From: Gp22-AA3 sp964384905
GTDB lineage: Bacteria; Acidobacteriota; Polarisedimenticolia; Gp22-AA2
Assembly (NCBI GenBank): GCA_964384905.1
Contig: CAYLND010000016.1
Location: 1 to 40,094 of the forward strand
DNA: 40,094 bases
Direction of reading: 5' to 3'
The position numbers and the translations under genes are program-made. Below the pieces are notes generated by a model. That model had not been told where the DNA came from, did no database searches, and saw only the letters and a list, made by a program, of their open reading frames with translations. Positions within the stretch are counted from its first letter, which is position 1. Each line of letters begins with the position of its first letter. Positions 24,091 through 31,937 of the stretch are shown here, piece by piece.

Positions 24091-25360
24091 GGCGTCCTTC
24101 GCGCAGTGGATCGAGAATCATCCACGGCAGGTCCTCGCCCTCGTCCTTGGTTTCTCCCTGGCTCTGGCTCTCGTCTGGCTGAGGACGCATCCGTCCGGCC
24201 CCGAGTCGGGGGAGACCCCGCACTGGTGGCCGATCGTCCTCAACGTCGCGCGCGGACGAGGTTATGTCGGCTGCTTGAAGGAATACTTCCCGTTCTGCGG
24301 CGCGACCAACCAGGTCACGGCGATGCGGGAGCCGGTCCCGGTGCTCCTGTTCGCGGTTGTCGAGAGGCTGACGCACGCTTCGCTCCTCGCCGCCGTCGCC
24401 GCGGAGATCGTCCTGAACGCCGGCATCGTGGTCGGCATCTTTTTTCTCACGCGCCGGCTGGCCGGGGTCACCGTGGCGGCGCTGGCGGCGCTGCTCTGGT
24501 CGGCGTATGTGCCGGCGCTTGAGCTGATCCTGCAGGTGTCCGGCGAGCTCGCCGCCACGCTGGGCGTCGTCTGGGGGTTGTTCTTCCTGTATCGAGCGCG
24601 GCAGACGGACCGGGTCGCGGACTGGCTCAGCGCCGGGATCGCGCTGGGGCTCGGAGCGCTGTCGCGATCGGCGGTCATCGTCCTGGTACCGGCGCTCGCG
24701 CTGGCGGAGGCGCTCCGGCCATCCGCCGCCTCGCAAGACAGGTGGAGGCGCGTCACTCTCTTCGCGTCGGCCTTCCTCTTGACCATGGTCCCCTGGATGG
24801 CACGCAACGAGATCACCCTCGGGCGCCCCATCCTCGGCACCACCCTCAGCGGATACAACCTCTACCGGCAGAGCCATCAGATCGCGACGCCGCGCTACCT
24901 GCGGGTCGTCGCCGGCGCCGAAGGCCGGCTCGCCGTCCAGGGCCTGGTGGCGCGCCGGTCCGGGCTGCGAGGGACGGAGAACGAAGCGCAGATGGATCGG
25001 ATCTACGCCCGGGAGGCCCTGAGCCTCATCGAGACCTGGCCTCTGCGCTACCTGTGCCTGTCGGCCTATCGATTGCTGCCGCTCTGGTTCAACTGGGGCG
25101 TCCTCGAGGCCTACGGGGTCCCCCTGAAGCCGAGGGATTATCTGCTGGGCGCGGAGCAGCTGGTCCTGCTCCTGCTGGCGATCGTCGGGCTCGTTCGCCT
25201 TGGAGACCGGAGATGGCCCCTGGTCGCCTCGCTGGCGGCGTACTGCGCGGCCCACATGCTGGTCAACGGTCAGCTGCGTTATCTCGTCCCCGTGATGCCG
25301 ATCCCGTTCGCCGTCGGATCGGTCGTTCTGGCTCGAGCCGTGGGTTACTTCCAGCCTTGA
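24071..25360 (+). CDS. GT-C fold membrane glycosyltransferase-like protein
   Basis: A 429-residue polytopic membrane protein with about ten hydrophobic segments. It resembles the GT39/ArnT-PMT superfamily: an N-terminal helix, then a periplasmic loop with acidic residues (SGPESGETPHWWPIVLNVARG), and repeated short helices (LAGVTVAALAALLWSAYVPA). A later loop, MVPWMARNEITLGRPILGTT, corresponds to the PW-x-x-RN element frequent in these transferases. Such proteins move a sugar from a polyprenyl phosphate donor to an acceptor outside the inner membrane. The canonical Asp-Asp/Asp-Glu of loop 1 is not obvious, so family membership is by overall pattern. GTG 24071 overlaps the kelch gene by 20 nt. 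It converges on the minus-strand operon with 20 nt between. Confidence 0.7.
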   Translation: MSPAGTEASFAQWIENHPRQVLALVLGFSLALALVWLRTHPSGPESGETPHWWPIVLNVARGRGYVGCLKEYFPFCGATNQVTAMREPVPVLLFAVVERLTHASLLAAVAAEIVLNAGIVVGIFFLTRRLAGVTVAALAALLWSAYVPALELILQVSGELAATLGVVWGLFFLYRARQTDRVADWLSAGIALGLGALSRSAVIVLVPALALAEALRPSAASQDRWRRVTLFASAFLLTMVPWMARNEITLGRPILGTTLSGYNLYRQSHQIATPRYLRVVAGAEGRLAVQGLVARRSGLRGTENEAQMDRIYAREALSLIETWPLRYLCLSAYRLLPLWFNWGVLEAYGVPLKPRDYLLGAEQLVLLLLAIVGLVRLGDRRWPLVASLAAYCAAHMLVNGQLRYLVPVMPIPFAVGSVVLARAVGYFQP

Positions 25361-25380
25361 GCGGGGCCGATCGGACTAGG

Positions 25381-27207
25381 CTAGCGCGTGTAACCGAGGC
25401 TCCGCAGCTGATCGCGCAGCTCGGTCGGAATCGCGTCGGATCGATCGGTCTCGCGGGCCGGCGTGAAGACGGCGGTCACCCGCTTCCACAGGGCGACGGT
25501 GGGGATTGAAGCAAGGGGCGTCGCGGTGGCGGCGAGACTCGCCTTCTCCTCGGGGTCCAGGGACAGATCGAAGATCTCCAGCGGCCGGACGGAGATCGGG
25601 GCGCGGCTCTGGCTCACGTCGGGTCTCGGGGCGACGATGATCTTGAGATCCCCCTGCCGCAGCGCGAACCGATCCGGGCCGTACTCGGTCGCCTCCGAGA
25701 AGATCGGGACCGGCTTCGGCTCCTCGCCCGTCAGGAGCGTTCGCGCGAGGGTCCGGCCCTCCTCGGGGGCCGACGCCGGCAGGCCCGTCAGCTCGCGCAG
25801 CGTGGGAAGCACGTCCAGCAGGCTCACCGGCGTGCGGATTCTCGTCCCGCCGTGGATCAGGCCGGGCGCGCGCACGATCAGCGGGACGCGAAGCTGCTCC
25901 TGGTAGAGGGAGTGGCCGTGACCCGGGCTGTAGATCCCGTCGTGATCCCAGAGGTCCTCGCCGTGGTCCGAGAGGATCACCAGCACCGCCGAGTCCAGGA
26001 TCCCATCCTGCCTGAGGGTCTCGAGCAGGCCGCCGATGACGCCATCGGCGAAGTGCACCCCTCCGTCGTAGAGATCCCTGATCTGCCGCCTCTCCTCCGG
26101 CGCGAGCACGCGGCCCCGGAGCTGGACATCGTCCAGGTCCGCCACCCCGAAGATCCTGCCGTGCGCGGGAGACTCCGGGTCGGTGAATTCGGCGTGGCGA
26201 TAGGGAAAGTGGAGCGCGTAGGTGTGGACGAACGCGAAGAAGGGACGCCCGCGCATGGAGCGGATCCAGGCGAGCGCCTCGGCCATGATCGTCCCGGGGC
26301 CGCCTTCGGCGGTCTCGTCGTGATCCTGGTAGACGTCGAACCCCTGGTCGAAGCCGAGACCCGAGAAGACGTACCCGCCCCCGGTGAACGCGGCCGTGCG
26401 GTATCCGGCGTTCTTCAGGCGCTCCGCCAGCGTGGCCAGGCCGGGCCCGGGATAGCGGTGCTCGTTCCTGGCGTCCGATGTGAAGGGGAGGAGCGAGGTG
26501 AACAGCGCCGCGTGCGACGGGAGGGTCCAGGGCGCGGCCGCCGTCGCCTGCTCGAAGACCGCTCCCTGCCGGGCCAGGGCGTCGATGCGGGGCGTCAGCG
26601 GCCGGACGCAGCCGTAGACGCCGACGCGATCGGCCCGCAGCGTGTCGATCGAGACCAGGATGATGCTCTTACCAGTGGCGCCGCGGGCCATGGGAAGTCG
26701 TGGAACCACCAGCCAGGTGAGAAGCGCCACGCACGTCGTCGCCCATCCTGCGATCCCCCAGACCCGGGACAGGGCGGCGGGTCCGGTGCCCGCCGGCCGG
26801 CCGGCGTCCGTCATCCGACAGGCCAGCAGGCCGGCCGCAGTCAGCGCCAGGGCGCAGAAGATCGCAACGGAGAGGGCGTGGCTGCTGAACTTGTGATGCG
26901 GGAAGAGCGCGGCACGGTACGGCAGGGCTGCCAGCGCCAGGAACGCGAGATATCCGATCGCCAGGAGCAGGCGGCCGACGAGAAGGAGGCGTCGGCCCGC
27001 TCTCACGAGGATCTCCAGAACGAGCCACAGAAGAACGGAGAGCGTGGTCCCCGCCGCGCCGCCCGCCAGCGCCCCCCACGCGAATCGGCTCGCCGCCAGC
27101 CGATGGAATCCGTACCCCAGATCCTGCTGCAGGAAGATTTCCCATGCCGCGTAGATCATCCCCGCGACCGATCCGATCAAGGCGCCCTGGCCCGCGGCGT
27201 TTCTCAT
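25381..27207 (-). CDS. Membrane sulfatase-like protein of the alkaline phosphatase superfamily
   Basis: A 608-residue protein from ATG at 27207. Four or five hydrophobic segments in the first 170 residues are followed by a sulfatase-fold domain: ILVSIDTLRADRVGVYG (metal-binding Asp188), the nucleophile region APWTLPSHAALFTS, FAFVHTYALHFPY, SDHGEDLWDHDG with late metal ligands, and a final EIFDLSLDPEEKASLA block typical of sulfatases. The position where sulfatases have the formylglycine-forming Cys or Ser (C/S-x-P-S-R) holds Thr228, with His in place of Arg. Thr nucleophiles are used by LtaS and EptA-type phosphotransferases, so head-group or phospho-substituent transfer is a better guess than sulfate hydrolysis. 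It is the last gene of the minus operon; ATGA joins it to the aminotransferase gene. Confidence 0.82.
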   Translation of the reverse strand: MRNAAGQGALIGSVAGMIYAAWEIFLQQDLGYGFHRLAASRFAWGALAGGAAGTTLSVLLWLVLEILVRAGRRLLLVGRLLLAIGYLAFLALAALPYRAALFPHHKFSSHALSVAIFCALALTAAGLLACRMTDAGRPAGTGPAALSRVWGIAGWATTCVALLTWLVVPRLPMARGATGKSIILVSIDTLRADRVGVYGCVRPLTPRIDALARQGAVFEQATAAAPWTLPSHAALFTSLLPFTSDARNEHRYPGPGLATLAERLKNAGYRTAAFTGGGYVFSGLGFDQGFDVYQDHDETAEGGPGTIMAEALAWIRSMRGRPFFAFVHTYALHFPYRHAEFTDPESPAHGRIFGVADLDDVQLRGRVLAPEERRQIRDLYDGGVHFADGVIGGLLETLRQDGILDSAVLVILSDHGEDLWDHDGIYSPGHGHSLYQEQLRVPLIVRAPGLIHGGTRIRTPVSLLDVLPTLRELTGLPASAPEEGRTLARTLLTGEEPKPVPIFSEATEYGPDRFALRQGDLKIIVAPRPDVSQSRAPISVRPLEIFDLSLDPEEKASLAATATPLASIPTVALWKRVTAVFTPARETDRSDAIPTELRDQLRSLGYTR

Positions 27208-28409
27208 GAAGTCCGGGTGGCGGCCGCCCCCGAGTCCACCGAGGGGGAGAGAACTCCCGGGGATCTCTTCACGATCGAGAGGAAGTCATCGGCGCGCAGC
27301 GGGTCCACGGGGAGCACGTCGCGGCTCCAGCCGCGCGCCGCGTCGGGCGATGGGAGCCGCTCCGCCAGCGCCGGGGCGGCGTAGAAATCGAGAGGCGGAT
27401 CGTAGATGTAATCGAGACGCAGCCCCCGGCGGGCGAAATGCGCCAGGATCTGCTCCCGCCGCCGCACGAACAGCGGCACGCGGAACAGAGCGGCGTCCCC
27501 CGCGCCCGCCAGCGACGCCGGGGTGAGCCCCAGCGACGCGAGCTTGCGCGCGCCCTCGAGGCGCCGCCGCCGGTTCTCCTCGAAGCGCTTCAGGAGCCCG
27601 AGCGTCATGGCGACCTCCCGGGCGAGCGGCCCGGTTCTGTAGTGCGGGTTGTCGACGCGGACCCAGCGGTCGAAGCGATCGAGACCCGCTCCCTCCTCCC
27701 GGGCCTGGAGGACCTGGGTGAGGTCGTACGGCATCCGGTGCCCCTCGCGCTCCCGCGGAGGCGGGTGGAGCCGATGGCTGAGGGCGGTCAGCGCGCGCCT
27801 GGTCGCCGTTCGATCGGCGGCCTCCTGCGCGAACAGACGCGCCCGGTCCCGGGCCCTGCGGCCAAGGCTCCGGCGCCGGATTTCCAGCCGCGCCCGCTCC
27901 ACCAGCCCGGGTCTCCTCTTCGCGTCCGAAAAGCACAGGGCCCCGCCGACACCGTGGACGTGCTTCGTGAGGCTGAACGCGGCGACCGAGGAGAAGGCGC
28001 CGATCCGGGTCTCTCCGAAGCGGCTGTCGAGGGCCTGGCAGGCATCCTCCAGGAGCAGAAGTCCGTGCCGCTGGCAGCGCTCGCCCAGCAGGTCCATCCG
28101 ATCCGGGATGCCGTACAGGCTCGTGGTCATCACGGCCTTCAGGGTCCGCCAGTCACGCTCGTCCACCCGCGAAGGGTCCAGGTTGCCGGTGGCCGGGTCG
28201 AGGGGGCCGATCACCGGAACCAGGCCGGCCGCCAGGACCGTGAAGAACACCACGTCGTCATTGACGGGGGAGATCAGAATGCGATCGCCCGGCCGCAGCC
28301 ACTCGCGGAAGGCGAGATAGAGGGCGAAACGGCCCGACGGGAGGTAGATCGCCTCGCGTCCATAGCGCCGGCGGAAGAACTCCTCGATGCCCGACACGGC
28401 GTCGCTCAT
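27204..28409 (-). CDS. DegT/DnrJ/EryC1/StrS family aminotransferase-like protein
   Basis: A 401-residue protein from ATG at 28409, overlapping both neighbours by 4 nt. It has a fold-type I PLP enzyme layout close to the DegT family: LPSGRFALYLA for the N-terminal phosphate-binding region, ISPVNDDVVFFTVLAAGLVP, LLLLEDACQALDS with the PLP-ring Asp122, and FSLTKHVHGVGGAL with the putative Schiff-base Lys149. DegT enzymes usually transaminate nucleotide keto-sugars, and some are dehydratases. An Arg-rich stretch (about 170-230) is unusual. Co-transcription with a GNAT acyltransferase suggests production and acylation of an amino sugar, which is inference. The upstream open frame to 28949 overlaps the acyltransferase and is not used. 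Confidence 0.83.
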   Translation of the reverse strand: MSDAVSGIEEFFRRRYGREAIYLPSGRFALYLAFREWLRPGDRILISPVNDDVVFFTVLAAGLVPVIGPLDPATGNLDPSRVDERDWRTLKAVMTTSLYGIPDRMDLLGERCQRHGLLLLEDACQALDSRFGETRIGAFSSVAAFSLTKHVHGVGGALCFSDAKRRPGLVERARLEIRRRSLGRRARDRARLFAQEAADRTATRRALTALSHRLHPPPREREGHRMPYDLTQVLQAREEGAGLDRFDRWVRVDNPHYRTGPLAREVAMTLGLLKRFEENRRRRLEGARKLASLGLTPASLAGAGDAALFRVPLFVRRREQILAHFARRGLRLDYIYDPPLDFYAAPALAERLPSPDAARGWSRDVLPVDPLRADDFLSIVKRSPGVLSPSVDSGAAATRTS

Positions 28410-29605
28410 GGCGCGCTCTCCTCCGACCCTGCCGCCAGGGCGCGGGCCCGCCGCGCCTGGCGACGGATCCGCCAGCGGTCCCGTGCCTCCACGAGCCGCG
28501 CGGGGAGATGCTCGCGGACCCAGAGCCGGGCGTCGCGCGCCTTCGCGGTGCACAGGTAGGCGAAACCGCCCGCCGGTCCCGGCGCTCCGATCCGGGCGCG
28601 CTCCACGTAGTGGCGGGTCGTTCCCCAGCGCGTCTTGTAGTCCTCCGCGCCGCCCAGGAAATCGTAAGCCCTGAGGCCCTCCGCGATGCTCTCGCGGATC
28701 GCCATGCCTCGCAGCACGACCCCGACTCCGCCCACGCCCTGAGGCCGGAACCGGCTGTCGAAAGCCTCCTGCAGGGAGTGCATGATCCCGCCGAACACGA
28801 ACCCGAACTGGGCCGCGCGGATCACGCCGTCCACCTCGAGATGGTAGAAGCGCAGCCAGCCCCGGCGGAGGAAGCCTTTTCCCATCTCGAGATAGAAGGC
28901 GCGCTTGCGCGGGTGATAGAAGGAGCCGGGGTGTCTCTCGGCCTCCCATCGTCCCTGATGCATCTCGAAGAAGCGATTCAGGTGTCCCTCGAGCTCCTCC
29001 TCCCGGCCGGTGCGCAGGAGGCGCACGCTGAAGCCCTTCGTCAGCTTGTTGGTCCGATATCGGACGGTGGTCCTGAACTTGCTGGCCAGCGTTTTCAGAT
29101 ACGTCTCATAGTCACCCGGGAGCAGGATGGACGAGCAGGGATGACGTTCCCGATGGACCCGGCCGGGGGCACGCGCCCCGAGCAGCCCCACGAGCCGTTC
29201 CGTCGTGGGATGATGATCCCGTAGACCACGGAGATCCGCGAGGGCCCACGCGCCTTCCAGATCGCTCGCCAGCGCGCGGACGAACTCCTCTTCGCTGTCC
29301 CTCCGTGCCAGGATGCCCAGGTACTCGGAGCCCACCCCGTGATCCCCGAGAAACGACAGGATCCGAGGGCCGGGCAGGGGGCCGAGGCGCCGCCAGTAGA
29401 ACGGCGCCAGACCGAGCAGGGTCCCCGAATCGTCCCGGGCCGCGAGCAACAGCGCTTCGTGCCGGCCGCCGAAGTGCTTCGCCCAGGCGACGACCCATTC
29501 GGGGCTCAGGAAGACTTCGGGTTGGGCGGCGCCGTCGAGCAGCCGGCTCCACTCGGAGACCAGAGCGTCGTTCCAGTCGGCCGGCGGAATCCGCTGGAGC
29601 TTCAA
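28406..29605 (-). CDS. GNAT/FemAB-like acyltransferase (CelD/BcsL family)
   Basis: A 399-residue protein. TTG at 29605 is the start that fits the TTGA overlap with the upstream deacetylase; the open frame beyond it lies over that gene. The sequence has the double-GNAT layout of the CelD/BcsL (Acetyltransf_6) family: LSPEWVVAWAKHFGG near the N terminus, LKTLASKFRTTVRYRTNKL in the middle (the family's basic S-K-F-R-x-x-x-R-x-x-x-K-L helix), HQGRWEAERHPGSF, then RFYHLEVDGVIRAAQFGF and FLGGAEDYKTRWG. Members sit in exopolysaccharide loci and are thought to acylate sugars or transfer amino acids; no substrate is known here. The C-terminal 50 residues are strongly basic. Confidence 0.85.
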   Translation of the reverse strand: MKLQRIPPADWNDALVSEWSRLLDGAAQPEVFLSPEWVVAWAKHFGGRHEALLLAARDDSGTLLGLAPFYWRRLGPLPGPRILSFLGDHGVGSEYLGILARRDSEEEFVRALASDLEGAWALADLRGLRDHHPTTERLVGLLGARAPGRVHRERHPCSSILLPGDYETYLKTLASKFRTTVRYRTNKLTKGFSVRLLRTGREEELEGHLNRFFEMHQGRWEAERHPGSFYHPRKRAFYLEMGKGFLRRGWLRFYHLEVDGVIRAAQFGFVFGGIMHSLQEAFDSRFRPQGVGGVGVVLRGMAIRESIAEGLRAYDFLGGAEDYKTRWGTTRHYVERARIGAPGPAGGFAYLCTAKARDARLWVREHLPARLVEARDRWRIRRQARRARALAAGSEESAP

Positions 29606-30825
29606 GAAGCCGACCTCGTCACGCCGGTTCGAAGGTACGAGATGCGCCGCCCCAGAGGCCGGCCCAGGTCGCCCGAGCGGCGCCGGTCGGCCCAGGCGCG
29701 GGAGAGGAGCTCGAAGGATGCCAGGAAGGCGGGCACGTTTCCCGGAAGACAGCGACGCAGCGCCAGACGGTCGTCGCCGCGGCGCACCGTACCCGGCTCG
29801 GTGGTCAAGGCGCAGCGATAGCCCGCCTCGGTCACCAGCCGGCAGGTCGTGTCGTTGAAATCCGGGTAGCGGCCGTTGGGGTAGGCGAAATCGAGGACGG
29901 GCTCTCCGAGCATCCGCTCGAGATCCTGGCGCGAGCCCTCGATCTCCGCCCGGGCCTTCTCGGGGTCCAGTGCAGAGAGGATCGGATGAGTCCTCGAGTG
30001 GGCGCCCACCGTGAACGGCCGCTCGATCATACGCCGCATGAGATCGAGACCGGCGACTCGATCCGCCTCGGGCGGGCGGACGTACCCGCCGGCCTCCCGC
30101 GCCAGCCGGTCGAGGATCTCCTGACGCCTCCCGTCCCGGGTCTTGAGGATCTCCTTCATCGTGAAGTAGGCGGCGTAACGTCTCGCCTCGTCGGTCGCCG
30201 GCAAGTCGGGCCAGAGACCGGGTGCTTCCGGGATCGTCGCCTTTCGCCAGCCGCGGACCAGCTCCCTGAGCGCCGCAACCCAGAGATCCCGCGATGAGCC
30301 GACGAGGCCGCTCGGCATGAAGAACGTGGCCGGGATGTCGAGCTCCCGGAGCATCGGCATGGCGAGGGTGACATTGTTGACGAACCCGTCGTCGAAGGTC
30401 ACCGCGAAGGTCGCCGCCGGCGGGGATTCCCCACGGGAGACGGCGCCGGCGATCTCCTCCAGCGAGGCCAGACGGAGGTGTCGCTTCAGGTAGCCAAGCT
30501 GGTCGCGGACATGGGCGAGGGCGTGGCCCCTGGAGAAATAATCGGGCGCCGCATCGGTGACGCCGTGGAACCCGAGGATCAGGCAGGCCTCTCCTGACTG
30601 GAGCGTCCGGCGCAGCAGGCGGCCGGTCAGACCGGCCGAGTAGAGAGCCGACGCAATCATGTACTTGAGGAGACGTTTGATCAGCGCGGGAAGCAGCCGC
30701 GCCCGCGGGACTTCCACCAGGTGAGTTCGCAGATCCTGCCGGAGGGACTGCCATGTCTGGCCGAGCCGTCGGGGGAGATCGCTGCGGGGCATTTGAAGTC
30801 TTGGGCGTGGCCTCAAATAGTGCAT
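29602..30825 (-). CDS. Polysaccharide deacetylase (NodB-like)
   Basis: A 407-residue protein from ATG 30825, preceded on its strand by GGCGGA at workable spacing; ATG 30792 and TTG 30852 are alternatives. After a basic N-terminal region with one hydrophobic patch (about 50-66) come LILGFHGVTD, the metal-binding TFDDG at 143-147, a long insert (about 170-250), VGAHSRTH with the His ligands, and FAYPNGRYPDF. Unlike the short enzyme at 11315 it carries the extra insert between the first two motifs, as in the deacetylases of exosortase-associated polysaccharide clusters. It is the first gene of a four-gene minus-strand operon in which every junction is a 4-nt overlap. Confidence 0.86.
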   Translation of the reverse strand: MHYLRPRPRLQMPRSDLPRRLGQTWQSLRQDLRTHLVEVPRARLLPALIKRLLKYMIASALYSAGLTGRLLRRTLQSGEACLILGFHGVTDAAPDYFSRGHALAHVRDQLGYLKRHLRLASLEEIAGAVSRGESPPAATFAVTFDDGFVNNVTLAMPMLRELDIPATFFMPSGLVGSSRDLWVAALRELVRGWRKATIPEAPGLWPDLPATDEARRYAAYFTMKEILKTRDGRRQEILDRLAREAGGYVRPPEADRVAGLDLMRRMIERPFTVGAHSRTHPILSALDPEKARAEIEGSRQDLERMLGEPVLDFAYPNGRYPDFNDTTCRLVTEAGYRCALTTEPGTVRRGDDRLALRRCLPGNVPAFLASFELLSRAWADRRRSGDLGRPLGRRISYLRTGVTRSAS

Positions 30826-30911
30826 GATAATTCCGCCGGCTGAGCGGCGCAACGGTGCCGGAGCCCTCCGGGGATCCGCCCGGTCGCACCGCGCGCGCCG
30901 ACGGGAGTCTG

Positions 30912-31937
30912 ATGCGTCTCTTCCGAAGGGTCGGGCCCCCCCTCCTTCTGATAGCCGTTTCCTCGCTTCTGACCCTCGGCGCGGGCGAGATCGGGTTACG
31001 CCTCCTCCGGCCCGTGCAGTACCTCAAGCCACCGGCGCCGGTCCCGCCGGAGGAGCGGGGGGAGGAGCTCTACCGTCCCTCGCTCGTCCCGGGGCTCAGC
31101 TACGAGATGATCCCCGGGCGCGACGGCGTCTTCGAAGAGATGCGGGTGCGCACCAACAGCCTCGGAATGCGCGGGCCGGAGCCGTCTCCACCCGGCTCGT
31201 CCCGCTACCGGGTGGCGGTGGTGGGGGACTCCTTCACCTTCGGCTTCGGCGTTCCGGAACAGGAGACCTACCCCAGCGTCCTGGCCGCGATCCTGAACCG
31301 ATCGGCGGACGGCCGGGAGTCCCGCTTCGAGGTCCTGAACTTCGGGGTGGTGGGGTACAACTCCCAGGACGAGGCGGTGGTCGTCGAGCGCAAGGTCCTG
31401 CCGCTCGTGCCGCGCCTGATCATCATCGGCTACGTTCTCAACGATCCGGAGATCGATCCGCGCCCTTCGCTCCACAAAAACTTCGATCCGCCGGTCTGGT
31501 GGAGACACTCCCACGTGCTGCGTCTGATCCATCTCGGATGGAACTGGCTGGACGTCTGGTGGTACGGGGGCGGGGATTACCTCCGGTACCTGCACGCGCC
31601 CGATCGCGTCAAGTGGCGCAGCGTGGTGACCGCCTTCGACCGCATCCACGCCCTCGCTCAGGCGCGAGGTTCGGGCGTCCTGGTGGCGATCTTCCCGATG
31701 ATCCCCGAGGACCGCTGGGACGGTTATCCGTATCGGGACCTCCACCAGCAGGTCGCGACCGCCGCCGCGAAGGAAGGCTTCGGGGTGCTGGATCTCCTGC
31801 CGGTCTTCCAGTCCCATTCTCCGTCCGATCTCAGGGTCTCCGCCGAGGACGGACATCCGAACGCGCTCGGTCATCGGCTGGCGGCGCAGGCGATCGCCGG
31901 CGCCGTCCTGGCCCGCCCGGAGGTCGAGGCGAGGTGA
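30912..31937 (+). CDS. Membrane-anchored SGNH/GDSL hydrolase-fold protein
   Basis: A 341-residue protein from ATG 30912, with GGGAG four bases upstream; GTG 30855 would add 19 residues before the anchor. A signal anchor (MRLFRRVGPPLLLIAVSSLL) is followed by VRTNSLGMRGPEP, the nucleophile block VAVVGDSFTFGFG, IIGYVLNDPEID for the Asn block, and EDGHPNALGH with the catalytic Asp/His. This is the clearest paralogue of the protein at 15526 (N-S-x-G-x-R-G and GDSxxFGFG shared). The periplasmic domain likely handles acyl groups on the polymer. It begins a plus-strand operon divergent from the deacetylase at 30825, with very little DNA between, and overlaps the next gene as GTGA. Confidence 0.85.
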   Translation: MRLFRRVGPPLLLIAVSSLLTLGAGEIGLRLLRPVQYLKPPAPVPPEERGEELYRPSLVPGLSYEMIPGRDGVFEEMRVRTNSLGMRGPEPSPPGSSRYRVAVVGDSFTFGFGVPEQETYPSVLAAILNRSADGRESRFEVLNFGVVGYNSQDEAVVVERKVLPLVPRLIIIGYVLNDPEIDPRPSLHKNFDPPVWWRHSHVLRLIHLGWNWLDVWWYGGGDYLRYLHAPDRVKWRSVVTAFDRIHALAQARGSGVLVAIFPMIPEDRWDGYPYRDLHQQVATAAAKEGFGVLDLLPVFQSHSPSDLRVSAEDGHPNALGHRLAAQAIAGAVLARPEVEAR

